From Luteococcus sp052116585 (lineage in GTDB: Bacteria; Actinomycetota; Actinomycetes; Propionibacteriales; Propionibacteriaceae): a stretch of 64,000 nucleotides of DNA. The notes beneath the pieces were generated by a model. It worked only from the letters and a program-made list of their open reading frames with translations. It was not told where the DNA came from and ran no database searches. The stretch lies in the NCBI RefSeq assembly GCF_052116585.1, contig NZ_JBQKKT010000001.1, positions 62,001 to 126,000 on the forward strand, given 5' to 3'. This document shows, piece after piece, positions 51,670-59,731 of the stretch. Positions within the stretch are counted from its first letter, which is position 1. Each line of letters begins with the position of its first letter. The translations under genes were made by a program, and so were the position numbers.

Positions 51670-54456
51670 ATGGGCTTCATGGACCGCCTGCTGAGCGTTG
51701 GCGAAGGCCGCACGCTGAAGAAGCTGGCCAAGATCGCCGACCAGGTGAACAGCATCGAGGACGACTTCGTCTCCATGTCCGATGACGAGCTGCGCGGACA
51801 GACCCAACTGTTCAAGCAGCGGCTGGCCGACGGTGAAAGCCTCGACGACCTGATGCCGGAAGCCTTCGCCGTCGTGCGCGAGGCCACCAAGCGCGTGCTC
51901 GGCAAGCGTCCCTATGACGTGCAGATGATGGGTGGCGCGGCGCTGCACCTGTGCAACATCGCGGAGATGAAGACCGGTGAGGGCAAGACCATCGTCGCCC
52001 TGATGCCGGCCTACCTCAATGCGCTCACGGGCAAGGGCGTTCACGTGGTCACGGTCAACGACTACCTGGCGCGCTACCAGAGCGAGCAGATGGGCCGCGT
52101 GCACCACTTCCTCGGCCTGAGCGTCGGTGTCATCCTGGCCAACATGGACCCGGCCGAACGTCGCGCCGCCTATGCCTGTGACATCACCTACGGCACCAAC
52201 AACGAATTCGGCTTCGACTACCTGCGCGACAACATGGCGTTGAGCCTCGAGGACTGCGTGCAGCGTGGACACTACTTCGCCATCGTCGACGAGGTGGACT
52301 CGATCTTGGTGGACGAGGCCCGAACCCCGCTGATCATCTCCGGTCCCGCCGAGGACAACCACCAGTGGTATCCGGAATTCGCCAAGCTCGCCCAGAAGCT
52401 GGAGCGCGACGTCGACTACGAGGTGGACGAGAAGAAGAAGACCATCGCCGTCCTGGGCTCGGGCATCGAGAAGGTGGAGGACCGTCTGGGCATCGAGAAC
52501 CTGTATGAGAGCGCCAACACCCCGCTGATCGGCTACTTGAACAACTCCATCAAGGCCAAGGAATTGTTCAAGCGTGACAAGGACTACGTGATCATGGACG
52601 GCGAGGTGCTCATCGTCGACGAGCACACCGGCCGTACCCTCATCGGGCGCCGCTACAACGAGGGCCTGCACCAGGCGCTGGAGGCGAAGGAGGGCGTCGA
52701 GATCAAGGACGAGTACCAGACGCTCGCCACGATCACGCTGCAGAACTTCTTCCGTATGTACGAGAAGCTCTCCGGCATGACGGGCACCGCCAAGACGGAG
52801 GAGAGCGAGTTACAGAAGATCTACGGTCTGGGTGTCGTCGTCATCCCCACCAACAAGCCGATGCAGCGCATCGACCAGAAGGACCTCATCTACCGCACCG
52901 AGCAGGCCAAGTTCGAGGCCATCGTGAAGGACGTCGCAGAGCGGCACGCCAAGGGCCAGCCTGTCCTGATCGGTACGGCGAGCGTGGCCAAGAGCGAGAT
53001 CATCTCGCAGCTGTTGACCCAGGCCAATGTGCCGCACGAGGTGCTCAACGCCAAGCACCACGAGCGCGAAGCCGCGGTGGTGGCGCTCGCCGGACGCAAG
53101 GGGGCCGTCACCGTGGCCACCAACATGGCGGGTCGAGGCACCGACATCATGCTGGGTGGCAATGCCGAGTTCCTGGCCGACCAGGTGCTGCGCAACAAGG
53201 GCCTGGATCCGGTGGAGACCCCGCAGGAGTACGAGGCGGCCTGGCCGGAGACGCTGTCCGCGATCGAGGAGCAGGTGCAGACCGAACACGAGGAAGTGGC
53301 CGGGGCTGGTGGGCTCTACGTCGTGGCCTCGGAGCGGCATGAGTCCCGACGCATCGACAACCAGTTGCGAGGCCGCTCGGGCCGACAGGGAGACCCCGGC
53401 GAGTCCCGCTTCTACCTGAGCCTGGGCGACGACCTGATGCGCCTGTTCAAGGCCGACGTCGTGGAGCGCGCCATGGTCTCGCTCAAGGTGCCGGATGACC
53501 AGCCGATCGAGCACAAGTGGCTCAGCAACTCGATCGAGAGCGCCCAGAAGCAGGTGGAGGCCCAGAACTTCGAGATCCGCAAGAACGTCCTGAAGTACGA
53601 CGACGTGATGAACCGCCAGCGCCACGCCATCTACGCCGATCGGCGCAAGGTGCTCGAGGGCGCGGATGTGGAGCAGCAGCTGCGCGACACCACCCAGCGC
53701 GTGGTCGAGGCACTGGTGCGCTCCCGCACGCAGGGCTTCCACGAGGACTGGGATCTGGCGGCACTGTGGACGGAGATGCGGACCCTCTACCCGGTGGCCT
53801 TGGTACAAGAGGAATGGGCCGACGAGCAGGACCAACAGACCATCGTCGACGCCTTCGTGGAGGACGCCATGGGCGCCTACGACGAGCGCGAGGAGGCTCT
53901 GGGCGCGGACAACATGCGCGAACTGGAGCGCCAGGTGCTCCTGACGGTCCTCGACCGGAAGTGGCGCGAGCACCTCTACGAGATGGACTACCTGCGCGAG
54001 GGCATCGGCCTGCGCGCCATGGCGCAGCGCGACCCGCTGGTGGAATACCAGCGTGAGGGCGGCACCATGTTCAACGCCATGATGGAAGCCTTCATGGAGG
54101 AGGTCGTCGGCTTCCTGTTCAACCTGGAGGTGCAGGTGAACGACAGCCCGCAGGTGGGGCTGGTCACCGGCAGTGATGGCCAGGCCGTGGATGTGGACAG
54201 CCTGCTGGGAGGCGTCGAGGCACAGTCAGCGCCGCAGGGTGGTGCGATCGGCGCACCGCGGATCGAGGCCAAGGGGCTGGGGGAGCGTCGCCAGCCGCAG
54301 AATCTCACCTACTCCGCTCCCGACGAGCAGGGCGAGGCCGAGGCCCGGCGCGAGACGCCTGCCGAGGACGAGTACGCCAATGTCGGGCGCAACGAGGCCT
54401 GTCCCTGTGGCTCGGGCAAGAAGTTCAAGATGTGCCACGGAGGCAAGGCACGCTGA
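51670..54456 (+). CDS. secA: Preprotein translocase ATPase SecA
   Basis: The motor ATPase of the Sec pathway, 928 residues. Walker A MKTGEGKTIVA and Walker B region IVDEVDSILVDEARTPLIISG lie in NBD1, with the helicase-like RGTDIMLGG and RGRSGRQGDPGESRFYLSLGDDLMRLF in NBD2. The helical wing and scaffold domains follow. The C-terminus carries the zinc motif NEACPCGSGKKFKMCHGG, which binds SecB or ribosomes in other bacteria. ATG 51670 has AAGGA upstream. A TAGGAT box near 51552 may be its promoter. Confidence 0.96.
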   Translation: MGFMDRLLSVGEGRTLKKLAKIADQVNSIEDDFVSMSDDELRGQTQLFKQRLADGESLDDLMPEAFAVVREATKRVLGKRPYDVQMMGGAALHLCNIAEMKTGEGKTIVALMPAYLNALTGKGVHVVTVNDYLARYQSEQMGRVHHFLGLSVGVILANMDPAERRAAYACDITYGTNNEFGFDYLRDNMALSLEDCVQRGHYFAIVDEVDSILVDEARTPLIISGPAEDNHQWYPEFAKLAQKLERDVDYEVDEKKKTIAVLGSGIEKVEDRLGIENLYESANTPLIGYLNNSIKAKELFKRDKDYVIMDGEVLIVDEHTGRTLIGRRYNEGLHQALEAKEGVEIKDEYQTLATITLQNFFRMYEKLSGMTGTAKTEESELQKIYGLGVVVIPTNKPMQRIDQKDLIYRTEQAKFEAIVKDVAERHAKGQPVLIGTASVAKSEIISQLLTQANVPHEVLNAKHHEREAAVVALAGRKGAVTVATNMAGRGTDIMLGGNAEFLADQVLRNKGLDPVETPQEYEAAWPETLSAIEEQVQTEHEEVAGAGGLYVVASERHESRRIDNQLRGRSGRQGDPGESRFYLSLGDDLMRLFKADVVERAMVSLKVPDDQPIEHKWLSNSIESAQKQVEAQNFEIRKNVLKYDDVMNRQRHAIYADRRKVLEGADVEQQLRDTTQRVVEALVRSRTQGFHEDWDLAALWTEMRTLYPVALVQEEWADEQDQQTIVDAFVEDAMGAYDEREEALGADNMRELERQVLLTVLDRKWREHLYEMDYLREGIGLRAMAQRDPLVEYQREGGTMFNAMMEAFMEEVVGFLFNLEVQVNDSPQVGLVTGSDGQAVDVDSLLGGVEAQSAPQGGAIGAPRIEAKGLGERRQPQNLTYSAPDEQGEAEARRETPAEDEYANVGRNEACPCGSGKKFKMCHGGKAR

Positions 54457-54495
54457 CGCGCGGGGAGTCCACGGCCTGCCCGAGCCCACGTTCGG

Positions 54496-54984
54496 TCAGG
54501 CCGCCCCAGCCGTGAGTGCCGGTGGACGCAACACTTCGAAGACGGTGACGCGCCACCGGCCGTAGGCATGCTCCACGCGGAGCATCAGCGCCCCTTGACT
54601 GTCCTCCTGCGTCAGCAGCACCGTTCCCTCGATGATTCTGAGGTCCACCCGGCAGCTGCGCACACCGGTGATCCGGGCAGCAGCCCACCGGTGCTGCCGG
54701 CTCCAGGCCCGGAGCATGTGCAGGCAGTCCTCGCTCATCCAGTGGGCTGCCTGGTCGCTGTTGCGTCGGCCCTGCAGCACCTCCAACAGAGCCCGGCCCA
54801 GGCCGGCCACCAGGCGTCGCGCATCATCGGAGGCCGGACGAGCGTCGTCCTGCGCTGCTGCCTGGTCCTGAACCTCTTCCAGGGGCAGCCCCGGCTGGCC
54901 TCCATCCGGAAGGGGAGTGGGATGCAGAAGAGGTGCGTTCAGGCGCAGTCGCTGACCGTGGATGGTGAGTTCGTGTGGTCTCAT
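54496..54984 (-). CDS. Rv3235-like protein
   Basis: A 162-residue protein of the actinobacterial Rv3235-like family, function unknown. The conserved C-terminal half includes RLVAGLGRALLEVLQGRRNSDQAAHWMSEDCLHML and RITGVRSCRVDLRIIEGTVLLTQEDSQGALMLRVEHAYGRWRVTVFEVL. ATG 54984 (MRPHELTIHG) is the likely start. The open frame upstream of it is low-complexity. It lies antisense to and just after secA, a common location for this family. Confidence 0.7.
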   Translation of the reverse strand: MRPHELTIHGQRLRLNAPLLHPTPLPDGGQPGLPLEEVQDQAAAQDDARPASDDARRLVAGLGRALLEVLQGRRNSDQAAHWMSEDCLHMLRAWSRQHRWAAARITGVRSCRVDLRIIEGTVLLTQEDSQGALMLRVEHAYGRWRVTVFEVLRPPALTAGAA

Positions 54985-55085
54985 GCTGCCAGCGTGGTGC
55001 GACCGCGCCGCAGTGGGAAGGGATCGCGTGAGATCTGTGGATGAGGGTCCCGCTGCACCACTGCCGTGCCCGCTAGATTGGGCAC

Positions 55086-55589
55086 ATGAGCACAATCCTC
55101 GCCCTCATCCCCGTGGGCCTCGAACAGGTGCGGCAGCTGTGTCGTGACGGCCAGGTGCCGGACGCCCAGGCCTTCATGGTCAACGCAGCCCTGCTGGAAG
55201 CCCTGGACCTCGACGCCGGAGATGACGAGGAAGCCGAGTTCGGCTGCATGGTGCTTGCCTCGGTGTGGGGACTGGCCCACCAAGGCATGCGCGTGGTGCT
55301 GGCGGCGCAGGTGCGGGCGGCCCAGGTGCAGCCCGGCGCCGAAGCCCACAACGGCGGCATCACGGTCACGGGCGTGGGCCTGCGGCAGGTGCAGAGCTAC
55401 TTCGCCGATGAGGATGGTCAACCGCTGCTGCAGCAGGCCGTGGCGGCAGCCCGGGGCCTCAGCCTGGACGATGCGTGGGAGACCGACGCCGTGCAGGAAC
55501 TCGTGCAGCGGGCAGACCTGCTCTGGCACGGGGTCGAGGAACTGCCGCAGCTCCTCGAGGCAGACGACGAGACGACAGGAAAGGGTTGA
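55086..55589 (+). CDS. DUF6912 family protein
   Basis: A 167-residue, mostly alpha-helical acidic protein of the DUF6912 type found downstream of secA in actinobacteria, function unknown. It opens STILALIPVGLEQVRQLCRDG and contains LLEALDLDAGDDEEAEFGCMVLASVWGL. TAGATT 6 nt before ATG 55086 suggests a leaderless message. The next small gene follows 5 nt after its stop. Confidence 0.7.
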   Translation: MSTILALIPVGLEQVRQLCRDGQVPDAQAFMVNAALLEALDLDAGDDEEAEFGCMVLASVWGLAHQGMRVVLAAQVRAAQVQPGAEAHNGGITVTGVGLRQVQSYFADEDGQPLLQQAVAAARGLSLDDAWETDAVQELVQRADLLWHGVEELPQLLEADDETTGKG

Positions 55590-55594
55590 TCGCG

Positions 55595-55804
55595 ATGGTG
55601 TCCAGGATGCACTTCGAGGATGAGGACGAGGCCATCAAGGCGGCCGAGGCGATCGACGCCGCGGGCCACGAAGTGGCGCTGGTCAAGGAACGATTTGCCG
55701 GTGAGGACGACGACGAGGACATTGACTTCGTCGTCGCGACCCCCGCCACCGTCGACCAGGTGAAGGCGCTGGTGGGCGAGGACGTCTTCGTCGAGGTCGA
55801 CTGA
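55595..55804 (+). CDS. Small acidic protein of unknown function
   Basis: A 69-residue, strongly acidic protein that I do not recognise (VSRMHFEDEDEAIKAAEAIDAAGHEVALVKERFAGEDDDEDIDFVVATPA...). The pattern of beta-alpha-beta-like segments around HEVALVKERF and FVVATPATVDQVKALVG suggests a small ferredoxin-like or ACT-like fold. ATG 55595 follows GAAAGG. The start matches the end of the DUF6912 gene, so they are probably co-translated. Confidence 0.65.
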   Translation: MVSRMHFEDEDEAIKAAEAIDAAGHEVALVKERFAGEDDDEDIDFVVATPATVDQVKALVGEDVFVEVD

Positions 55805-55860
55805 GCACTACGTCACGCCCACTGGGCACTACGTCACACCCACTGGGCACTACGTCACCC
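55805..55860. repeat. 21-bp tandem repeat, nearly three copies
   Basis: The unit GCACTACGTCAC(G/A)CCCACTGG occurs at 55805-55825 and 55826-55846, with a partial third copy at 55847-55860. It starts directly after the stop codon of the small acidic gene and precedes the terminator. Confidence 0.8.
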
Positions 55861-55868
55861 AGGTCAAA

Positions 55869-55898
55869 CCGTCCACCCCGTCCGGTCGGGGTGGACGG
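55869..55898. terminator. Bidirectional hairpin terminator
   Basis: CCGTCCACCCCG (55869-55880) and CGGGGTGGACGG (55887-55898) form a perfect 12-bp stem between convergent genes. Confidence 0.75.
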
Positions 55899-55904
55899 GC
55901 TGGC

Positions 55905-56381
55905 TCAGCTGTGAGCCGCCAGCCAGTCGTCGCCCGCGGACTGCTGGGCGTCGATGGCGTCCTTCACGTACGGGGCGGCCTGCTGTTCGATCTTCTTGCC
56001 CATGAACGGGATGTTGACCGTGAGGTCGCCGGTGTAGTCCACGACGGTGCCCTTGCCGCCCGGATACAGACGCGCACGTCCGTTCATGTGCACCGGCATG
56101 CCCGGAACCTCGATGACCAGGCTGCCCTCACGGGAACCGTCCGCGGCTGCGTCGCCCCACTGGATGGTCTGGTTAAGCTTGAGGGCGCTTCCGGCGAAGC
56201 GGGCCAGGTCCTGCGGCGCGGGAAGTGCCATCTGGATCCGGGTGGTGTCTCCCGCGATGTCGATGGTGTGGCTGGTGGCATCGGTCCGGCTGACCAGCTC
56301 CTCCAGCCACTGCTTGTTCGTCATCATCTGGTGAACGGTCTTCGGGTCGGCCGCGAACTCGAGGCGAGAGTTGATGTCCAT
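55905..56381 (-). CDS. DUF2505 family protein
   Basis: A 158-residue SRPBCC-like protein of the DUF2505 family, function unknown. It opens MDINSRLEFAADPKTVHQMMTNKQWLEELV and shows the alternating strands of a START-like fold (LVIEVPGMPVHMNGRARLYPGGKGTVVDYTGDLTVNIPFMGKKIEQQ). ATG 56381 has CACAAT 6 nt upstream as a possible -10 element, with a G-rich run between. Confidence 0.75.
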   Translation of the reverse strand: MDINSRLEFAADPKTVHQMMTNKQWLEELVSRTDATSHTIDIAGDTTRIQMALPAPQDLARFAGSALKLNQTIQWGDAAADGSREGSLVIEVPGMPVHMNGRARLYPGGKGTVVDYTGDLTVNIPFMGKKIEQQAAPYVKDAIDAQQSAGDDWLAAHS

Positions 56382-56523
56382 GCCCCCATTGTGACGTGAT
56401 CACGGCCATCCCACGAGCGCCAGGTACGGGAAGGCAGCCCGCAGGTGTGAAGAGACTCACGCGGGTCTCACAAGCTTGCCGCTTTCGTGGCGCGGCACCA
56501 GTACGTCGGGCATGATGGGGTTC

Positions 56524-57381
56524 ATGCGGATCGATCTCCACACTCACTCGGTTGTCTCGGATGGCACCGACACTCCCACCCGGCTCGTCCTCAAGGCCCA
56601 GGAGGTGGGGCTGGACGTCATCGCACTGACCGACCACGACACCTTCGACGGCATCCCCGAGGCGGTCGAGGCAGGCAAGCGCATTGGCGTCAAGGTGCTG
56701 TGCGGCATCGAGATGTCCACCCAGTTCGAGGGCCGCTCGGTGCACCTGCTCGGCTATGGCTGCGACCCCTTCCATCGCCCGCTCGTGGCCGAGCTCGCGA
56801 AGATTCGCGTCGCCCGCACCGGACGCCTGAAGGCCTTCGCCGAGCGCATGACGGAGCTGGGGATGCCCATCACCGTCGACGACATCATCTCCACCGCGGG
56901 AGCATCGCCGTCGATCGGTCGCCCCCACGTGGCGGACACCCTGGTGGCCAAGGGACACGTGGCGAACCGTGACGAGGCCTTCGACCAGTGGCTGGCCGAG
57001 GACAAGCCGGGCTACGTTCCCCGCTACGCCTGCGAGCTCGGTGCCGCGATCGAACTGATCCATGAGGCCAAGGGCATCGCCGTGCTGGCCCATCCGTGGG
57101 CTCGTGGCAACGAGTCCCTGCTGACGGCCGAGGTGATCGAACGTCTGATGACCCAGCACGGCCTGGAGGGCATCGAGGTGGACCACCCCGACCACGACGA
57201 GCGCCAGCGTGAGCTGTTGTTCGCCCTGGGAGGTCGTCTGGGCCTGATCCGCACTGGCTCGTCCGACTACCACGGCGACGGCAAGCGCAACAATCCGCTG
57301 GGCGGCGAGGACACCCGCGACACGGCCTTCCGGGAGTTGATCCGGCGCATTCGCCTGCGTGGCGGCCTCGTCCCGCTCTGA
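56524..57381 (+). CDS. PHP-domain phosphoesterase
   Basis: A 285-residue metal-dependent phosphoesterase of the PHP type. The motifs MRIDLHTHSVVSDGTDTP, VIALTDHDTFDGIPEA, GIEMST, VLAHPWARG and GLIRTGSSDYHGD provide the expected metal ligands. Relatives include RNase AM-type 5'-3' exonucleases and nucleoside 3',5'-bisphosphatases. ATG 56524 has CATGAT 7 nt before it. It lies just upstream of the trp leader and trpS. Confidence 0.85.
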   Translation: MRIDLHTHSVVSDGTDTPTRLVLKAQEVGLDVIALTDHDTFDGIPEAVEAGKRIGVKVLCGIEMSTQFEGRSVHLLGYGCDPFHRPLVAELAKIRVARTGRLKAFAERMTELGMPITVDDIISTAGASPSIGRPHVADTLVAKGHVANRDEAFDQWLAEDKPGYVPRYACELGAAIELIHEAKGIAVLAHPWARGNESLLTAEVIERLMTQHGLEGIEVDHPDHDERQRELLFALGGRLGLIRTGSSDYHGDGKRNNPLGGEDTRDTAFRELIRRIRLRGGLVPL

Positions 57382-57404
57382 CCGACGGGGCGCCAGCGCT
57401 GCGC

Positions 57405-57473
57405 TAGGCTGGGCGCATGTTGATCACACGCACCTGCTGGTGGCCGTCCCGCGGCGGCCGTCCGATGCACTGA
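57405..57473 (+). CDS. Trp-Trp leader peptide of trpS (leaderless)
   Basis: The short frame 57417-57473 encodes MLITRTCWWPSRGGRPMH, 18 residues with two adjacent Trp codons (57438-57443). TAGGCT at 57405-57410 is a -10-like box 6 nt before its ATG, so translation would begin at the first base of the transcript. It is followed by the hairpin at 57496-57531 and then trpS, the layout of a Trp-responsive attenuator. The feature includes the -10 box. The coding part is 57417-57473. Confidence 0.75.
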
Positions 57474-57495
57474 TCAGCAGCACAGATCATGTGAA

Positions 57496-57531
57496 CACAC
57501 AAGGGTCGCCGGCTTCGGCGGCCCTTGTGTG
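57496..57531 (+). terminator. Attenuator hairpin before trpS
   Basis: CACACAAGGG (57496-57505) pairs with CCCTTGTGTG (57522-57531), and CGCCG (57507-57511) with CGGCG (57516-57520), around GCTT. One T-G wobble links the two parts. It lies 22 nt after the leader peptide stop codon. There is no U-tract. It probably terminates when tryptophan is plentiful. Confidence 0.7.
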
Positions 57532-57570
57532 CGTCCGTGGGGAGCCGGCCGGCACGACGAGAGGGATGTC

Positions 57571-58698
57571 ATGAGCGATAAGCAGCACGAGATGGAGCCG
57601 GAACCGGCCGAGGAGACCTTGTCGGAGGAGATCACCGACGCGTCCCTGCAGCACTCCCTGGAGCGAAGCCGTCAGATCGAGGCGGAGATCGTCACCCATC
57701 CGGGCAAGTACCGCATCCTCACCGGTGATCGCCCCACCGGAAAGCTGCACATTGGACACTACTTCGGCTCTCTGAGCAACCGCGTGCGGTTGCAGAACCT
57801 GGGTGTCGAGACGATGCTGATCATCGCCGACTACCAGGTGATCTATGACCGCGACGGCGTGGGCACCCTGCAGGAGAATGTCCTCAACGGCATGGCGGAC
57901 TACCTCGCCTGTGGAATGGATCCGGAGCGGTCGACGATCTTCACCCACTCGTCGGTGACCGCCCTGAACCAACTGATGTTGCCCTTCCTGAGCCTCGTGA
58001 CGGTTCCGGAGTTGCACCGCAACCCGACGGTCAAGGATGAGATGGCGAACAACCCGCACCGGCCGATGAGCGGGCTGATGCTGACCTTCCCCGTGCACCA
58101 GGCCGCCGACATCCTGTTCTGCAAGGCCAATCTGGTGCCCGTGGGCAAGGACCAGCTGCCCCACATCGAGATCACCCGGGTGATCGCGCGTCGTTTCGAC
58201 GAGCGCTATGGCCGCGCCGATGCAGACCAGCCGGTCTTCCCGCAGGCAGACGCCCTGATGAGCCCTGCGCCGGCCATTCTGGGCCTGGATGGCACCAAGA
58301 TGAGCAAGAGCAAGGGAAACACCATCGAGATCGGCATGACGGCCGACGAGACGGCCAAGCTCATCAAGCGCGCCAAGACCGATTCCGACCGGCACATCAC
58401 CTACGACCCCGCCAACCGTCCCGAGGTGAGCAATCTGGTCATGCTCACGGCGCTGGCCACCGGTGGCGACCCCGTCCAGATCGCCGACGAGCTGGGTGAC
58501 GCTGGCGGCGGCGGCCTGAAGAAGATGGCCACTGAAGCCATCAACGAGCACTTCGCGCCGATTCGTGAGCGACGCGCCGAGCTGGCAGCCAATCCGGACC
58601 ACCTGCGCGCAGTCCTGCGGGCAGGAAACGAGAAGGCCAATGCAATTGCCGAGCAGACCCTGGCCGAGGTTCGCCAGGCGATGCAGATGAACTACTGA
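57571..58698 (+). CDS. trpS: Tryptophanyl-tRNA synthetase
   Basis: A class I aminoacyl-tRNA synthetase that charges tRNA-Trp, 375 residues. The HIGH motif is KLHIGH (58-63), and KMSKS is at 243-247 (TKMSKSKGN). The central FPVHQAADILF and VPVGKDQLPHIEITR segments are typical. The N-terminal 45 residues (EMEPEPAEETLSEEITDASLQHSLERSRQIE) form an acidic helical extension. ATG 57571 has GAGAGGG 6 nt upstream. The Trp-Trp leader and hairpin upstream imply control by tryptophan charging. Confidence 0.95.
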   Translation: MSDKQHEMEPEPAEETLSEEITDASLQHSLERSRQIEAEIVTHPGKYRILTGDRPTGKLHIGHYFGSLSNRVRLQNLGVETMLIIADYQVIYDRDGVGTLQENVLNGMADYLACGMDPERSTIFTHSSVTALNQLMLPFLSLVTVPELHRNPTVKDEMANNPHRPMSGLMLTFPVHQAADILFCKANLVPVGKDQLPHIEITRVIARRFDERYGRADADQPVFPQADALMSPAPAILGLDGTKMSKSKGNTIEIGMTADETAKLIKRAKTDSDRHITYDPANRPEVSNLVMLTALATGGDPVQIADELGDAGGGGLKKMATEAINEHFAPIRERRAELAANPDHLRAVLRAGNEKANAIAEQTLAEVRQAMQMNY

Positions 58699-58767
58699 TC
58701 AGATGAACTACGGAGCAGATGAACTCCTGGTCCGGGTGAGCTACTGATCGGGAGCGATGGGCAGGAA

Positions 58768-59574
58768 TCAGTAGGAGGAGCGGCGGGTCGGGTCGGCACC
58801 CCGGGTTGCGAACTCGGCCGCCAGCTTCTCCGAACCACGGGCCAGCATCGCGACATCGGCGGCCACCAGCATGTAGTCGATGCCGGACCGGAGCATCTGG
58901 TGGGCCTCCTGAGTCTCGAAGGTGTTCACGCCCACCGGCTTGCCGGCGGCTCGCACGACGTCGAAGGTGTGCTGCACGGCGGCGATGACATCGGGATGGG
59001 ACTGTTGCCCCAGCAGTCCCATGGATGCGGCAAGATCAGCGGGTCCGACGAAGATGCTGTCGATCCCGTCGACGGCCGCGATTTCCGCCGCATTCTCGAC
59101 GCCCTCGGCGTTCTCGATCTGCACGTGGACGCCGACGTGTTCGGAGGCCTGTTCCAGGTAGCCGTCCACCCGATTCCAGCGGCCTGAACGGGCCAGCGCC
59201 GAACCCACCCCGCGTCGGCCCCTCGGCGGGTAGTGGGCGGCGTCGACGATCCGTTGCGCCTGCTCGGCGGTGCTCACCATTGGCACCAGGATGTCCTGGG
59301 CCCCCAGGTCCAGCACCTGCTTGATCAGGACCGTGTCACCGACGGGAACACGCACGACCGGCTCGATCGGGTAGCCGCCGACCGCCAACAGCTGGGCCAG
59401 GACGGACTCGATGCCGTTGGGGGCGTGCTCCATGTCAATCAGCAACCAGTCGAGGCCGCTGCCGGCACAGATCTCCGCCACAAGCGGGCTGCCGGAACAC
59501 ACCCACATTCCCACCTGGGGGCGGTTGGCGGTCTTGAGGACGGTGGCAAAGGTCGGCTTCAGGGTGTGTGGCAT
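58768..59574 (-). CDS. HpcH/HpaI family aldolase
   Basis: A 268-residue metal-dependent class II aldolase of the HpcH/HpaI type, which cleaves or forms 2-oxo-3-deoxy or 4-hydroxy-2-oxo acids. Visible signatures are LLIDMEHAPNG, EPVVRVPVGDTVLIKQVLDLGAQDILVPMVSTAEQA, ARSGRW, QIENAEGVENAAEIAAVDGIDSIFVGPADLAASMG. The substrate is uncertain. I chose ATG 59574 because CAGACT lies 7 nt upstream. It is convergent with trpS and monocistronic. Confidence 0.83.
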   Translation of the reverse strand: MPHTLKPTFATVLKTANRPQVGMWVCSGSPLVAEICAGSGLDWLLIDMEHAPNGIESVLAQLLAVGGYPIEPVVRVPVGDTVLIKQVLDLGAQDILVPMVSTAEQAQRIVDAAHYPPRGRRGVGSALARSGRWNRVDGYLEQASEHVGVHVQIENAEGVENAAEIAAVDGIDSIFVGPADLAASMGLLGQQSHPDVIAAVQHTFDVVRAAGKPVGVNTFETQEAHQMLRSGIDYMLVAADVAMLARGSEKLAAEFATRGADPTRRSSY

Positions 59575-59662
59575 GGCCCTGAGTCTGCTCCGCGCTGCCG
59601 CGCTTGTACAGCACCTGTCCCGCTGAGAGATTCCGTCGTCCGGTGAGCCCATGGAATGCGTC

Positions 59663-59692
59663 GGCGCCCCGACCACTGTGGGTCGGGGCGCC
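59663..59692 (-). terminator. Hairpin terminator of the DEAD helicase gene
   Basis: GGCGCCCCGACC (59663-59674) and GGTCGGGGCGCC (59681-59692) form a perfect 12-bp stem 40 nt after the helicase stop codon. Confidence 0.75.
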
Positions 59693-59731
59693 AAGGTCCA
59701 AGGGTGGGTGAGGAATCAGTTCTGGCTCGCG

